A stretch of 5,550 nucleotides of DNA, taken from assembly GCA_003525525.1 (NCBI GenBank), contig DQED01000265.1:1-5550 (forward strand). Direction: 5' to 3'. The stretch is from Desulfovibrio sp. Its GTDB lineage: Bacteria > Desulfobacterota > Desulfovibrionia > Desulfovibrionales > Desulfovibrionaceae. The position numbers were made by a program, and so were the translations under genes. Shown here piece by piece: positions 1 through 5,550 of the stretch. The notes beneath the pieces are model-generated. The model was not told the origin of the DNA. It was given only the letters and a program-made list of their open reading frames with translations, and did not search any database. Numbering within the stretch: position 1 is the stretch's first letter; each line of letters opens with the position of its first letter.

Positions 1-1
1 C

Positions 2-1324
2 GACGGCATGCTCTGGGCCGCGCCGCCCTTTCGCAAGCCCGGGCCGGCGCTCGCCCGCCAGGGGCCGGACGAATGGCCCTCCAACGACGCCCGGGTCTAC
101 GACCTCAAGCGCAAGCGCTTCGCGCACACGCCCCTGGACATCGACGCCTTCATCCGCCTGTGCCGCCGCACCGGGGCGGAACCCGTCATCGTCGTGGCCT
201 ACGATTCCATGTACAAGCCGGGGGCCCCGGGCGAGACCGTGCCGGACATGACGGAGCTGCTTGAAAACGCCGTATCCCTGGTGCGCTACGCCAACATCGA
301 GCGCCGTTACGGCATCAAATACTGGGAAATCGGCAACGAATCCTATTTCTACGTCTACAACGGCGGGGCGCGGGCCGCGGATTACGCCCGGGATTTCCAG
401 GTGTTCGCCGCGGCCATGAAAGGCGTGGACCCGTCCATCAAGGTGGGGGCCAACGGGCCGTCGGGAGCCGACGACGTGGGTGCCCTCGACAACCTGAACG
501 GCGACAAGACGTCCTGGTGGCGCGAGGTCTTCGGCAAGGCGGCCGGGAGCATCGACTTCGTCTCGGTCCACGAATACCCGTGCTACGCCTGGTACGGCTA
601 CGACTATTACCGCGAAAACCCCGTGCGGATGCTCGGGGTGTCGGAGATCGACAAGGCCGCGCGGCGCTACGGACCGGCAGGGTTCGCCGACCGGCTGCGT
701 TACCTCTTGACCGAAGTCAATTCCGCGGACTGGTACGCGCACCCGCAAAACCTGGGCTGGAAGCACGAGAACACCCTGGGGCACGCGCTCGTGCTCTTCG
801 ACATGCTCGGCCAGGCCGTAAGCGACCCCCGTGTGGTGACGGTGCAGATCTGGGCCACGCGCTGGCTGCACAACGACGACAAGCCGGAACTGTGGGACGC
901 GCTCGACGGCAAAAACGAGCCCTTGCCCACGGGCATGGCGGTCAAGCTGCTGGCGCGGGGGCTCGGCGACCGCGTCGTGGCCGCCTCCGACGCCCCGGGC
1001 GTGCGCACGGTGGCCGCCTGCGACGACCGCAACAAGCGGCTGACGGTCTATCTCATCAACAAGGATGCGGCCCGGGACGTGGACGTGCGCATCACCGGCG
1101 AAACGGCCGGCGCCAGCGCCGCGCATGAAGTGTATAGCGGCAAGGGGGCCGACGACCACAAGCCGCGCCTGGCCAGGGAGGCCTCCGTGCCCCTGCGCGA
1201 GGGCCAGGCGCGGCTCCGCCTGCCGGCCGAATCCCTGACCATCCTCACCGTGCCCGTCAGCGGCAACGGGGCGCGCTTCGCCCGGAAAAAGGCCTGGACG
1301 GCCAAACCCCGCAGCCTGGGCTAG
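2..1324 (+). CDS. GH51-like clan GH-A glycoside hydrolase (probable alpha-L-arabinofuranosidase-like), 5'-truncated
   Basis: The reading frame is already open at position 2 (Asp-Gly before the Met codon at 8), so the gene very likely starts upstream and the ATG at 8 is internal. Numbering from that Met, 438 residues are visible. The TIM-barrel part carries GAEPVIVVAY (56-65), then YWEIGNE (105-111), where Asn110-Glu111 fits the clan GH-A acid/base. SVHEY follows at 186-190, and LLTEVNS (233-239) supplies the probable nucleophile Glu236. The gap of about 125 residues between the two glutamates suits GH51. From about residue 310 the sequence looks like the all-beta C-terminal domain of arabinofuranosidases (GMAVKLLARGLGD, then LTVYLINKDAARDVDVRI), ending near LTILTVP. 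A basic tail (RFARKKAWTAKPRSLG) follows. Known of the family: retaining hydrolysis of glycosides. Substrate and export cannot be judged without the N-terminus; GH39 or GH30 are alternatives. The gene converges on the YibE/F gene. Confidence 0.75.
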   Translation, partial: DGMLWAAPPFRKPGPALARQGPDEWPSNDARVYDLKRKRFAHTPLDIDAFIRLCRRTGAEPVIVVAYDSMYKPGAPGETVPDMTELLENAVSLVRYANIERRYGIKYWEIGNESYFYVYNGGARAADYARDFQVFAAAMKGVDPSIKVGANGPSGADDVGALDNLNGDKTSWWREVFGKAAGSIDFVSVHEYPCYAWYGYDYYRENPVRMLGVSEIDKAARRYGPAGFADRLRYLLTEVNSADWYAHPQNLGWKHENTLGHALVLFDMLGQAVSDPRVVTVQIWATRWLHNDDKPELWDALDGKNEPLPTGMAVKLLARGLGDRVVAASDAPGVRTVAACDDRNKRLTVYLINKDAARDVDVRITGETAGASAAHEVYSGKGADDHKPRLAREASVPLREGQARLRLPAESLTILTVPVSGNGARFARKKAWTAKPRSLG

Positions 1325-1383
1325 ACCCGTCTCCCTCCCAGAACTTTCTCAATCGCAATGCCGCGCCATCACAGGCATGACAG

Positions 1384-1437
1384 CCCCCATTCGGGAGGTC
1401 CAGGAGGGGCAGTGCCCCTCCTGGCCGCCGGAGGCAT
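1384..1437 (-). repeat. Two-hairpin intergenic repeat, copy 1; probable terminator of the YibE/F gene
   Basis: This 54-base element matches positions 2712-2765 at 51 of 54 bases, in the same orientation. The main hairpin is an 11-bp perfect stem (1400-1410 with 1414-1424, CCAGGAGGGGC/GCCCCTCCTGG) closed by a 3-base loop. Read on the minus strand, a second hairpin follows: CCTCCC, loop GAAT, GGGGG (1398-1393 with 1388-1384, 5 bp including one wobble). The element lies about 20 bases past the YibE/F stop, in the space between two convergent genes. It could therefore stop transcription from both sides; on the plus strand it is followed by a pyrimidine-rich stretch (1438-1458). The terminator role is inferred from structure and position. 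Confidence 0.75.
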
Positions 1438-1456
1438 CTTTCTCTTCCTCTTCCTC

Positions 1457-2635
1457 TCACTTTCGCAGCAGCAGCGCGCCGGCGACGGCGGTCAGGGGCG
1501 CGGCCGTGACCAGGCCGAAGCTGCCGACGAGGGTGTTGGCGATTTCCGCGGCCACGTGGGGCATGGTGGCGACGTTTATAAGCGGCACGCCCTGGGCCAT
1601 GACCACCATGAGCAGCGCCAGGCTGCCGCCGCAGTAGGCCAGGAGCAGCGTGGTCGCCATGGTGCCGACCACGACGCGCCCGACGCGAAATCCCGACAGG
1701 CACAGGCCTAAGCCCCCGATTTCCGGATGGTGGGCCGCCACCTCCGACTGGCTCGCGGCCACGTCCATGGCCACGTCCATGATCGCGCCGCTTGCGCCGA
1801 GGCAGATCGTCGCCAGGAACACGCCGCCGAGGTCGAGGTGGGCGTAGCCGGTGTAGAGCAGCGTTTCGGCAAAGGGCTTGACCGCGCCGGGCAGGGCGAA
1901 TCCGGGCGCGGTGACGAGCGAAAGCAGGCAGGTCACGGCCACGCCGCCGAGGGAGCCGAGGTAGGCGGCCAGGGAGCGGCGGTTTATGCCTCCGACGAGG
2001 AAGACGATGCCGGCCATGAGCACGGCCAGGACCGCGAGCGCCACGAGCATGGGGTCGCGGCCGGCCAAAAACTGCGGCACCAGCACTTTCCACAAAAGCA
2101 GCGCGGCGAAAAGAAACGACAGCATGGCCTTGACCCCTGTCCAGCCGGCGTAGACGACGAGCGCCGCGGCGAAAAGCGCCAGCAGCGCGCCTTGCAGGGT
2201 CAGCCGCCAGTGGTCCTGGGCCACGGCCGAGACGATCTCGCCGTTTCTAAGCGACAGCACGAGCAGGGCCGTGTCGCCCGGGGCGAAGACCTTGTCGAGC
2301 TCGAGCTTGCCGAGCAGGATGTTGTCCGCGACGATGCGCTTGCCGGCAAAGGGGCCGGAGAGCGGGGAAAGCGTCACGCGCTGTTCTCCCTCGCGCACGA
2401 TGCCGTACTGGTGGACGTGGCTGTCGTCCACCGCGAGCACCCTGGCCTTTAGCTGCACGGCGTCCGGCGGCAGGCGGTCCTCGAAGCCCGTGGGCCAATA
2501 CCACAGGCCCAGGGTGACAAGCGCCACGACGATCACGAACACGGCGTCGCGGGAGGCGCGAAATTTCCGGCCGATTGCGGACGGTTTCCTGGCTTCCTCA
2601 CCGGGCCGCGGCCACGGGCAATCCGTATCGGCCAT
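1457..2635 (-). CDS. YibE/F family multipass membrane protein
   Basis: Complete 392-residue protein. I place the start at 2635 (MADTDCPWPR) because GGAGG lies 6 bases upstream (2646-2642). The frame stays open to an ATG at 2740, but that ATG lies inside the downstream repeat of phoA. Layout: a cytoplasmic N-terminus; membrane segment 1 at about 30-47; a soluble, probably extracytoplasmic domain at about 50-145 containing GEQRVTLSPLSGPFAGKRI and LELDKVFAPGDTALLVL; then about seven or eight hydrophobic segments (roughly 147-164, 168-187, 196-215, 222-242, 270-288, 320-335, 337-354, 368-390). The family signature is clear in FLVGGINRRSLAAYLGSLGG (212-231), GASGAIMDVAMDVA (280-293), VGTMATTLLLAY (323-334) and the end, EIANTLVGSFGLVTAAPLTA. 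The biochemical role of YibE/F proteins is not well established, and I do not assign a substrate. The gene lies 146 bases downstream of phoA on the same strand, with a terminator-like repeat between, so it probably has its own promoter; I could not find one convincingly. Confidence 0.88.
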   Translation of the reverse strand: MADTDCPWPRPGEEARKPSAIGRKFRASRDAVFVIVVALVTLGLWYWPTGFEDRLPPDAVQLKARVLAVDDSHVHQYGIVREGEQRVTLSPLSGPFAGKRIVADNILLGKLELDKVFAPGDTALLVLSLRNGEIVSAVAQDHWRLTLQGALLALFAAALVVYAGWTGVKAMLSFLFAALLLWKVLVPQFLAGRDPMLVALAVLAVLMAGIVFLVGGINRRSLAAYLGSLGGVAVTCLLSLVTAPGFALPGAVKPFAETLLYTGYAHLDLGGVFLATICLGASGAIMDVAMDVAASQSEVAAHHPEIGGLGLCLSGFRVGRVVVGTMATTLLLAYCGGSLALLMVVMAQGVPLINVATMPHVAAEIANTLVGSFGLVTAAPLTAVAGALLLRK

Positions 2636-2641
2636 TTCCTT

Positions 2642-2646
2642 CCTCC
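2642..2646 (-). promoter_or_regulatory. Ribosome binding site fixing the YibE/F start
   Basis: GGAGG on the minus strand, followed by a 6-base spacer (AAGGAA) and ATG at 2635. No comparable site precedes the in-frame ATG at 2740, so this site decides the start. Confidence 0.8.
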
Positions 2647-2711
2647 AAACCGCACGAGGGGCCGGCCACGTCCCGCGCAGCCAGCCCCACATGCCTATGA
2701 TTGCCGCCATC

Positions 2712-2765
2712 CCCCCTTTCGGGAGGTCCAGGAGGGGCAATGCCCCTCCTGGTCGCCGGAGGCAT
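2712..2765 (-). repeat. Two-hairpin intergenic repeat, copy 2; probable terminator of phoA
   Basis: Second copy of the 54-base element (51 of 54 bases as in 1384-1437; differences at 2717, 2740 and 2753). The main hairpin is CCAGGAGGGGC (2728-2738) with GCCCCTCCTGG (2742-2752), loop AAT. On the minus strand it is followed by CCTCCC-GAAA-GGGGGG (2726-2711), a 6-bp stem with one G-U wobble and a GNRA-type GAAA loop. It begins about 17 bases past the phoA stop. The two loop-region changes leave both 11-bp stems intact. There is no U-tract after the hairpins in the phoA direction. On the plus strand, by contrast, eight T residues (2765-2772) follow 12 bases after the stem, so the element resembles an intrinsic terminator better in that direction. 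Its role is inferred. Confidence 0.78.
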
Positions 2766-2781
2766 TTTTTTTACTTTATAC

Positions 2782-4350
2782 TTAGTTGCTCGCCACGACT
2801 TTCTGGCCCAGGGCGGCCATGATCTTTTTGGCCAGGTCGGTGTTGTCGTAGTAGCCGGCGAAGGCCTGCGCGCCCGGGCCCATGGCCGAGGTCACGACGG
2901 GGACGCCGGTGTGGGAGTAGCTGGTCCAGGCGAGGCCGGCCTTGTTGTCCAGGATGTGGGTCAGGGCCACGGCCAGGGGCTCGTAGCCGCCGTAGGCGCG
3001 GTAGTCCATCTCGTCGCCCTTGACCTTTTCGTCCTGCATGGAGCGGACAAACGCCGCCTTGACGGCCGCAAGCTCGAAGGGCTTCAGGTACATGCCGTGG
3101 GGATCGGCCGGGGAGGTGTTTTCCTCGTCGGGCTTGGGCGCGGCCTTCATGGCTTCCAGGTCGGCCTCGGTGGGCACGACCAGGCCGAAGCTCTCCTTGA
3201 TCATGGGCGCGACGTCCTCGAACTTGGCGCTGCCCGCGTCGTGGGTCTTCTTGTATTCCTTGAGCGCGGCGGTGAACTTCAGGAACGAGTCCTTCTGGTT
3301 CTTGAGGTAGTCGTAGTAGTTGCCGTAGCGGGTGCCGGCGAACCCGAGCGTCAGTCCGCCGCACTCGTGGTCGCCGGTGACCACGATCAGGGTGTCGTCG
3401 GGGTGCTTGGCGGCAAAGGCCACGGCCTTGGCCACGGCGTCGTCGAAGGCCAGGGTGTCGGCGATGGAGGCGGCGGCGTCGTTGGCGTGGCAGGCCCAGT
3501 CGATCTTGCCGCCCTCGACCATGAAGAAGAAGCCGTTGGGATTGTCGAGCAGCTCGATGCCCTTGGCGGTGAAGTCCGCCAGGGACAGGCCTTTCTTGTC
3601 GCCGTCCAGGGCGTAGGGCAGGGCCTTGTCGTGGTCGAGCTCGGGGTTTAACGCGACGAGCTTCGCGCCGGGCTTGGCGTCCTTGATGGCGGCGGGGTCG
3701 CTGGTCACGGTGTAGCCGGCGGCCTGCATGACCTCGAAGGCGTCGGCCTTCTCGCCTTCCTTTTTCGACTTCTTGCCGGTGGGATCCTTGAAGCCGCCGC
3801 CGCCGAAGTAGTCGAAGCCGCTCTTGGCCACGTCCAGGGCGATTTCATAATAATTGTTGCGGCTGTCCTGGTGGGAATAGAAGCAGGCCGGGGTGGCGTG
3901 GTCCAGCGACACGCTGGAGACGACGCCGACCTTCATGCCCTTGTCGCGGGCCATCTCGGCCATGGTGGGCACGGGCTTTTTCGCACCGTCCACGCTGATG
4001 GCTCCGTTGTAGGTCTTGACCCCGGCCGCGAGCGCCGTGCCGGCCGCGCCCGAGTCGGTGATGATGGAATTGAGCGAATAGGTGGTGGTCAGACCCTGGG
4101 CGGGCATCTTGTTCATGGCGAGCTTGACGATGCCGGGCTCTTTCCTGCCGTCCTTGGCGGCCTGGAAGTACTCGGCGGCGCTGCGCTGGGGCATGGCCAG
4201 ACCGTCGCCGATAAAAAGGAACACGTACTTGGGCGTGGGGCCGGCGTCGGCGCGCGCGGCCGCCGTGTAAAGGAAGAGGGCGGCCAGGACCAGCCAGGCC
4301 ACGCGGTTGATGGCGGCCGCCGCGAACGGCGGCAGGGCGTATCGGCGCAT
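2782..4350 (-). CDS. phoA: Secreted alkaline phosphatase, PhoA family
   Basis: Complete 522-residue enzyme that hydrolyses phosphate monoesters outside the cytoplasm, supplying phosphate. The start at 4350 is supported by AAGGAG 8 bases upstream (4364-4359). A signal peptide is clear: basic start, hydrophobic core AWLVLAALFLYTA (18-30), and an Ala-x-Ala cleavage site near 32-36. By alignment from memory to E. coli PhoA, the active site is D49 in FIGDG (metal), S100 in TDSGAAGTA (nucleophile), H151 and T153 in HATPA, E279 in VEGGKIDW, D284 and H288, D327-H328 in TGDHE, and H480 in SYSHTG. E. coli Asp153 and Lys328 correspond to His151 and Trp285 here, as in Vibrio alkaline phosphatase. About 150 residues separate H328 from H480, against about 40 in E. 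coli, so a large insertion (about 340-460) accounts for the length. A Pho-box-like repeat lies upstream and a two-hairpin element downstream, suggesting a single-gene, phosphate-controlled unit. Confidence 0.95.
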   Translation of the reverse strand: MRRYALPPFAAAAINRVAWLVLAALFLYTAAARADAGPTPKYVFLFIGDGLAMPQRSAAEYFQAAKDGRKEPGIVKLAMNKMPAQGLTTTYSLNSIITDSGAAGTALAAGVKTYNGAISVDGAKKPVPTMAEMARDKGMKVGVVSSVSLDHATPACFYSHQDSRNNYYEIALDVAKSGFDYFGGGGFKDPTGKKSKKEGEKADAFEVMQAAGYTVTSDPAAIKDAKPGAKLVALNPELDHDKALPYALDGDKKGLSLADFTAKGIELLDNPNGFFFMVEGGKIDWACHANDAAASIADTLAFDDAVAKAVAFAAKHPDDTLIVVTGDHECGGLTLGFAGTRYGNYYDYLKNQKDSFLKFTAALKEYKKTHDAGSAKFEDVAPMIKESFGLVVPTEADLEAMKAAPKPDEENTSPADPHGMYLKPFELAAVKAAFVRSMQDEKVKGDEMDYRAYGGYEPLAVALTHILDNKAGLAWTSYSHTGVPVVTSAMGPGAQAFAGYYDNTDLAKKIMAALGQKVVASN

Positions 4351-4358
4351 GTCGCTTG

Positions 4359-4364
4359 CTCCTT
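4359..4364 (-). promoter_or_regulatory. Ribosome binding site of phoA
   Basis: AAGGAG on the minus strand, 8 bases before the phoA ATG at 4350. It supports the start that also gives a well-formed signal peptide. Confidence 0.75.
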
Positions 4365-4404
4365 GTTTGTTGACGGTTGACTCTGCCCGGGTACGCCCGC
4401 TTGT

Positions 4405-4433
4405 GTGACGCCCTCATGACGGCGGCATGGCGA
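4405..4433 (-). promoter_or_regulatory. Candidate Pho box (PhoB-binding repeats) upstream of phoA
   Basis: Read on the minus strand, three 7-base units recur exactly every 11 bases: TCGCCAT (4433-4427), CCGTCAT (4422-4416) and GCGTCAC (4411-4405), separated by GCCG and GAGG. The E. coli Pho-box half-site is close to CTGTCAT with the same 7+4 spacing; the units match it at 4, 6 and about 5 of 7 positions. The proximal edge lies 54 bases before the phoA ATG, leaving room for a -10 element and a short leader. A clear -10 was not found. The geometry is seen directly; binding by PhoB is inferred from it and from the identity of the gene. Confidence 0.45.
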
Positions 4434-4454
4434 TTGGCGGCCCGGACGCGGGCC

Positions 4455-4483
4455 TGGCGAAGCGGACGGTTCGGGCGTATATG
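4455..4483 (+). promoter_or_regulatory. Weak candidate sigma-70-type promoter for the PLP-enzyme gene
   Basis: TATATG (4478-4483) is the only AT-rich hexamer in the divergent region on this strand and could be a -10. With a 17-base spacer the -35 position holds TGGCGA (4455-4460), a poor match to TTGACA. Transcription would start near 4490 and give a short leader holding the ribosome binding site. Confidence 0.22.
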
Positions 4484-4500
4484 CGGCGAAACTCGCAGCA

Positions 4501-4506
4501 AAGGAG
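4501..4506 (+). promoter_or_regulatory. Ribosome binding site of the PLP-enzyme gene
   Basis: AAGGAG with a 7-base spacer to the ATG at 4514 and only 4 bases to the ATG at 4511. The spacing favours 4514 as the start; the difference is one residue. Confidence 0.7.
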
Positions 4507-4513
4507 TTGCATG

Positions 4514-5550
4514 ATGGAAACATCCCGCATGGGCGAGCACACGCGTTGCGTGCGCGCCGGCGAGCGCCTGGACCGCGGCGTCGGCGGCGTGACCACGCCG
4601 TTGCACACCGCCTCGGCCTACATGGCGTGCGAGGACGTGGAAGGGACTTACCGCTATCCGCGTTACGGCAACATCCCGACCCAGATGGCTCCGGCCGACA
4701 AGCTGGCGGCCCTGGAAGGGGGACAGGCGGCCATGGTCATGGCCTCGGGCATGGCGGCCATCTCCTCGGCCCTGCTCTCCGTCCTGAACGCGGGCGACCA
4801 CGCGGTGCTCCAGGCCGACCTGTACGGCGGCACGCACCGCTTCCTGCTGGCCGAGCTGTCGCGCCTGGGCATCGGCTGCACCCTGGTCGCCGACGCCGAT
4901 CCCGCGCGCCTGGAAGCGGCCGTGACGCCGCAAACGCGCGCCGTGTACGTGGAGACGCCGAGCAATCCGCTGCTGCGGGTGGTGGACCTCGAAGGCGTGG
5001 CCGCCATGGCCAGGCGGCGCGGGCTCGTGTCCATGGTGGACAACACCTTCGCCTCGCCCATCAACCAGAAGCCGCTCGCGCTGGGTTTCGACCTCGTCAT
5101 CCACAGCGGCACCAAGTACTTAAACGGCCACAGCGACCTCAATTGCGGCGCGGTGGTCGGAGCGGCGGCGCGCATGGCGTCCGTGCGCGAGCGGGCCGTC
5201 AATTTCGGCGGCACGCTCAACACCTACGACTGTTTCCTGCTCGAGCGCGGCATGAAGACCCTGGCCCTGCGCATGGCCAAGCACAACGAAAACGCCATGG
5301 CCGTGGCCGAGTTCCTCGCCGCGCGGCCGGGCGTGGCCGCCGTGCACTATCCGGGGCTGCCCTCGCATCCGGGCCACGACGTGGCCAGGCGCCAGATGCG
5401 GGGATTCGGCGGCATGCTCTCCTTCGAGCTGGCCTGCGCGCCCGAGGCGGCGCGGGCGTTCGTGGACGGCCTGGAACTGGCCCTCGAAGCCGTGAGCCTC
5501 GGCGGCGTGGAGACCCTCGTCTGCTTTCCGGCCGTGACCTCCCACGCCAA
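4514..5550 (+). CDS. Cys/Met-metabolism PLP-dependent enzyme (cystathionine gamma-synthase/lyase type), 3'-truncated
   Basis: The frame runs from ATG 4514 (or the adjacent ATG 4511) to the right edge without a stop, giving 345 residues. Family members are usually about 380-400 long, so only the last few dozen residues are missing. Fold-type I PLP landmarks are all present: Tyr48-x-Arg50 (phosphate contact from the partner subunit), SGMAA at 78-82 (phosphate loop), Tyr104 in DLYGGTHR (ring stacking), Asp176 in VDNTFASP (pyridine nitrogen), and Lys201 in HSGTKYLNGHSD (Schiff base). The conserved SLGGVETLV segment appears near the end. The family, a cytoplasmic tetramer, covers cystathionine gamma-synthase, cystathionine beta- and gamma-lyase, methionine gamma-lyase and O-acylhomoserine sulfhydrylase. 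These cannot be separated reliably by eye, so no symbol is given. The motif after Arg50 is YGNIPTQ, one residue longer than the common YGNPT. No SAM riboswitch fits the short leader. The gene is divergent from phoA. Confidence 0.9.
   Translation, partial: METSRMGEHTRCVRAGERLDRGVGGVTTPLHTASAYMACEDVEGTYRYPRYGNIPTQMAPADKLAALEGGQAAMVMASGMAAISSALLSVLNAGDHAVLQADLYGGTHRFLLAELSRLGIGCTLVADADPARLEAAVTPQTRAVYVETPSNPLLRVVDLEGVAAMARRRGLVSMVDNTFASPINQKPLALGFDLVIHSGTKYLNGHSDLNCGAVVGAAARMASVRERAVNFGGTLNTYDCFLLERGMKTLALRMAKHNENAMAVAEFLAARPGVAAVHYPGLPSHPGHDVARRQMRGFGGMLSFELACAPEAARAFVDGLELALEAVSLGGVETLVCFPAVTSHA

Noticed and set aside
1257..2093. Minus-strand open frame of 278 codons overlapping the YibE/F and glycosidase genes
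   Set aside because: It is an Arg/Gly/Pro-rich shadow of the YibE/F frame. It also runs through repeat copy 1, which explains the LLDLPNGG stretch.
1727..2452. Plus-strand open frame of 241 codons inside the YibE/F gene
   Set aside because: It is antisense to a clear membrane protein and has a highly charged low-complexity product.
1384..2765. The two 54-base repeats as CRISPR repeats or transposon ends
   Set aside because: They are direct in orientation, about 1.3 kb apart with an ordinary gene between them, have no spacer array or transposase, and fold as terminator-like hairpins at gene ends.
2701..3651. Plus-strand open frame of 316 codons over phoA
   Set aside because: Its product is a low-complexity Gly/Val/His-rich chain antisense to a complete, well-conserved alkaline phosphatase, and its first residues come from the repeat. 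It is a GC-driven shadow.
4294..4350. Twin-arginine export signal on PhoA (Arg2-Arg3)
   Set aside because: The rest of the Tat motif (S/T-RR-x-F-L-K) is missing and the hydrophobic core is typical of Sec signals.
4351..4510. SAM or other methionine-related riboswitch before the PLP enzyme
   Set aside because: The likely leader is only about 20-30 bases and the whole divergent region is about 160 bases; no riboswitch helices or conserved cores are visible.
3845..5104. Minus-strand open frame of 419 codons spanning the phoA 5' end, the divergent promoter and the PLP gene
   Set aside because: It crosses two recognised genes in other frames and the control region between them. Its product is Arg/His/Gly-rich without any recognisable motif.

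Overview
The window is very GC-rich, gene-dense bacterial DNA. The most likely source is a delta-proteobacterial sulfate reducer of the Desulfovibrio/Solidesulfovibrio type. That is an inference from the composition, from G/C-ending codons, and from two copies of a short intergenic element (in the minus orientation it opens GCCTCCGGCGGCC, continues into a G/C hairpin and ends in a C-run/GAAA/G-run hairpin) that I associate with that group. No database search was possible.

Layout, left to right. (1) Positions 2-1324, plus strand: the C-terminal part of a clan GH-A glycoside hydrolase resembling GH51 alpha-L-arabinofuranosidases; its N-terminus lies outside the window. (2) Positions 1457-2635, minus strand: a complete YibE/F-family multipass membrane protein, convergent with gene 1. 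(3) Positions 2782-4350, minus strand: a complete, secreted alkaline phosphatase of the PhoA family. (4) From 4514 to the right edge, plus strand: a Cys/Met-metabolism PLP-dependent trans-sulfuration-type enzyme, divergent from phoA and cut by the window end, so it shows no stop codon. No tRNA, rRNA, CRISPR array, insertion sequence or other mobile element was seen.

The non-coding parts are short (132, 146 and 163 bases) and carry most of the unusual signal. Each minus-strand gene is followed by one copy of a 54-base element (51 of 54 identical) that folds into two hairpins and probably ends transcription. The phoA/PLP-enzyme divergent region contains three 7-base units repeated every 11 bases. 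This is the spacing of a PhoB-binding Pho box, and it lies at the right distance to control phoA.

The four genes do not form one pathway. phoA and its candidate Pho box suggest a phosphate-starvation unit: the enzyme is exported and releases phosphate from organic esters. The YibE/F gene is codirectional with phoA but separated from it by a terminator-like element, so co-transcription is doubtful. The glycosidase and the PLP enzyme look like unrelated neighbours. I see no convincing new multi-gene system here; the best leads are the Pho-box candidate, the repeat element, and a start-site trap that the repeat creates.
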